This document shows, one piece after another, positions 13,425 to 13,494 of a stretch of 13,494 bases of DNA (positions are counted from its first letter, which is position 1; every line of letters begins with the position of its first letter). The notes below the pieces were generated by a model that saw nothing but the letters and a program-made list of their open reading frames with translations, made no database searches and was not told the origin of the DNA. Made by a program: the position numbers and the translations under genes. The DNA is from Sphingomonadaceae bacterium (lineage in GTDB: Bacteria > Pseudomonadota > Alphaproteobacteria > Sphingomonadales > Sphingomonadaceae): the NCBI GenBank assembly GCA_014380205.1, contig JACMKH010000090.1, positions 1 to 13,494 on the forward strand, read 5' to 3'.

Positions 13425-13449
13425 GATTCGCAGACTAGGGAGATCCAAG

Positions 13450-13494
13450 ATGACCAACATTCTCAAGATGGCCTATGCCCCGGCCTTCTTCCTC
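13450..13494 (+). CDS. Start of an unidentified gene, cut off by the window end
   Basis: Fifteen codons are visible, MTNILKMAYAPAFFL, preceded by a good ribosome binding site AGGGAG (13437-13442) at 7 bases. The opening is hydrophobic after residue 5 and could begin a membrane segment, but the fragment is too short to assign a family. The long leader with a CRP-type palindrome and a hairpin suggests a separately controlled transcript rather than continuation of the oxidase operon. Confidence 0.6.
   Translation, partial: MTNILKMAYAPAFFL

Overview
The window looks like part of an aromatic-catabolism region of a high-GC alphaproteobacterium, most likely a sphingomonad. The grounds are very GC-rich third codon positions, an 854-residue TonB-dependent receptor of the sphingomonad type, and a neighbourhood of enzymes acting on para-substituted phenols. 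The species cannot be told from the sequence alone. No tRNA, rRNA, CRISPR array, insertion sequence or phage gene was seen.

Layout. On the minus strand (2736 down to the left edge) lie three translationally coupled genes: a Tm-1-like/UPF0261 putative ATP-binding protein, a biotin carboxyl carrier protein and a biotin carboxylase that runs off the window. Both junctions are ATGA overlaps. No carboxyltransferase is visible; if there is one it should lie to the left. Divergent from these, across a 115-bp promoter region, is an IclR/MhpR-type regulator (2852-3652). After a 106-bp leader with an AT-rich patch comes a tight plus-strand module (3759-8285): a zinc-less MDR alcohol dehydrogenase/reductase, an alpha/beta hydrolase, a VOC (glyoxalase-fold) protein, an MFS transporter and an AraC-family regulator. 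After a 147-bp gap with a leader hairpin comes a second module (8433-13230): the TonB-dependent receptor, a 2,4'-dihydroxyacetophenone-dioxygenase-like cupin and a vanillyl-alcohol/eugenol-oxidase-like flavoprotein with the FAD-linking histidine. A 31-codon orphan coding tail lies between the last two. A 219-bp region with several inverted repeats, including a perfect CTGTGA-N6-TCACAG palindrome, precedes a gene of which only 15 codons are visible.

How the genes may work together (inference). The receptor and the MFS protein would import a phenolic compound. The VAO-type oxidase would oxidise the benzylic carbon of a 4-alkylphenol (lignin-type ethyl- or propyl-phenols are typical). The MDR enzyme could handle the resulting alcohol or ketone. 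The cupin would cleave a 2-hydroxy-acetophenone side chain to a 4-hydroxybenzoate-type acid plus formate. The biotin carboxylase/carrier pair could belong to a separate carboxylation step, as biotin-dependent carboxylases do in the hydroxyacetophenone/acetovanillone pathways of Sphingobium and Rhodococcus, or to a 5-oxoprolinase-like locus. The role of the Tm-1-like protein in this company is the least explained part of the window.
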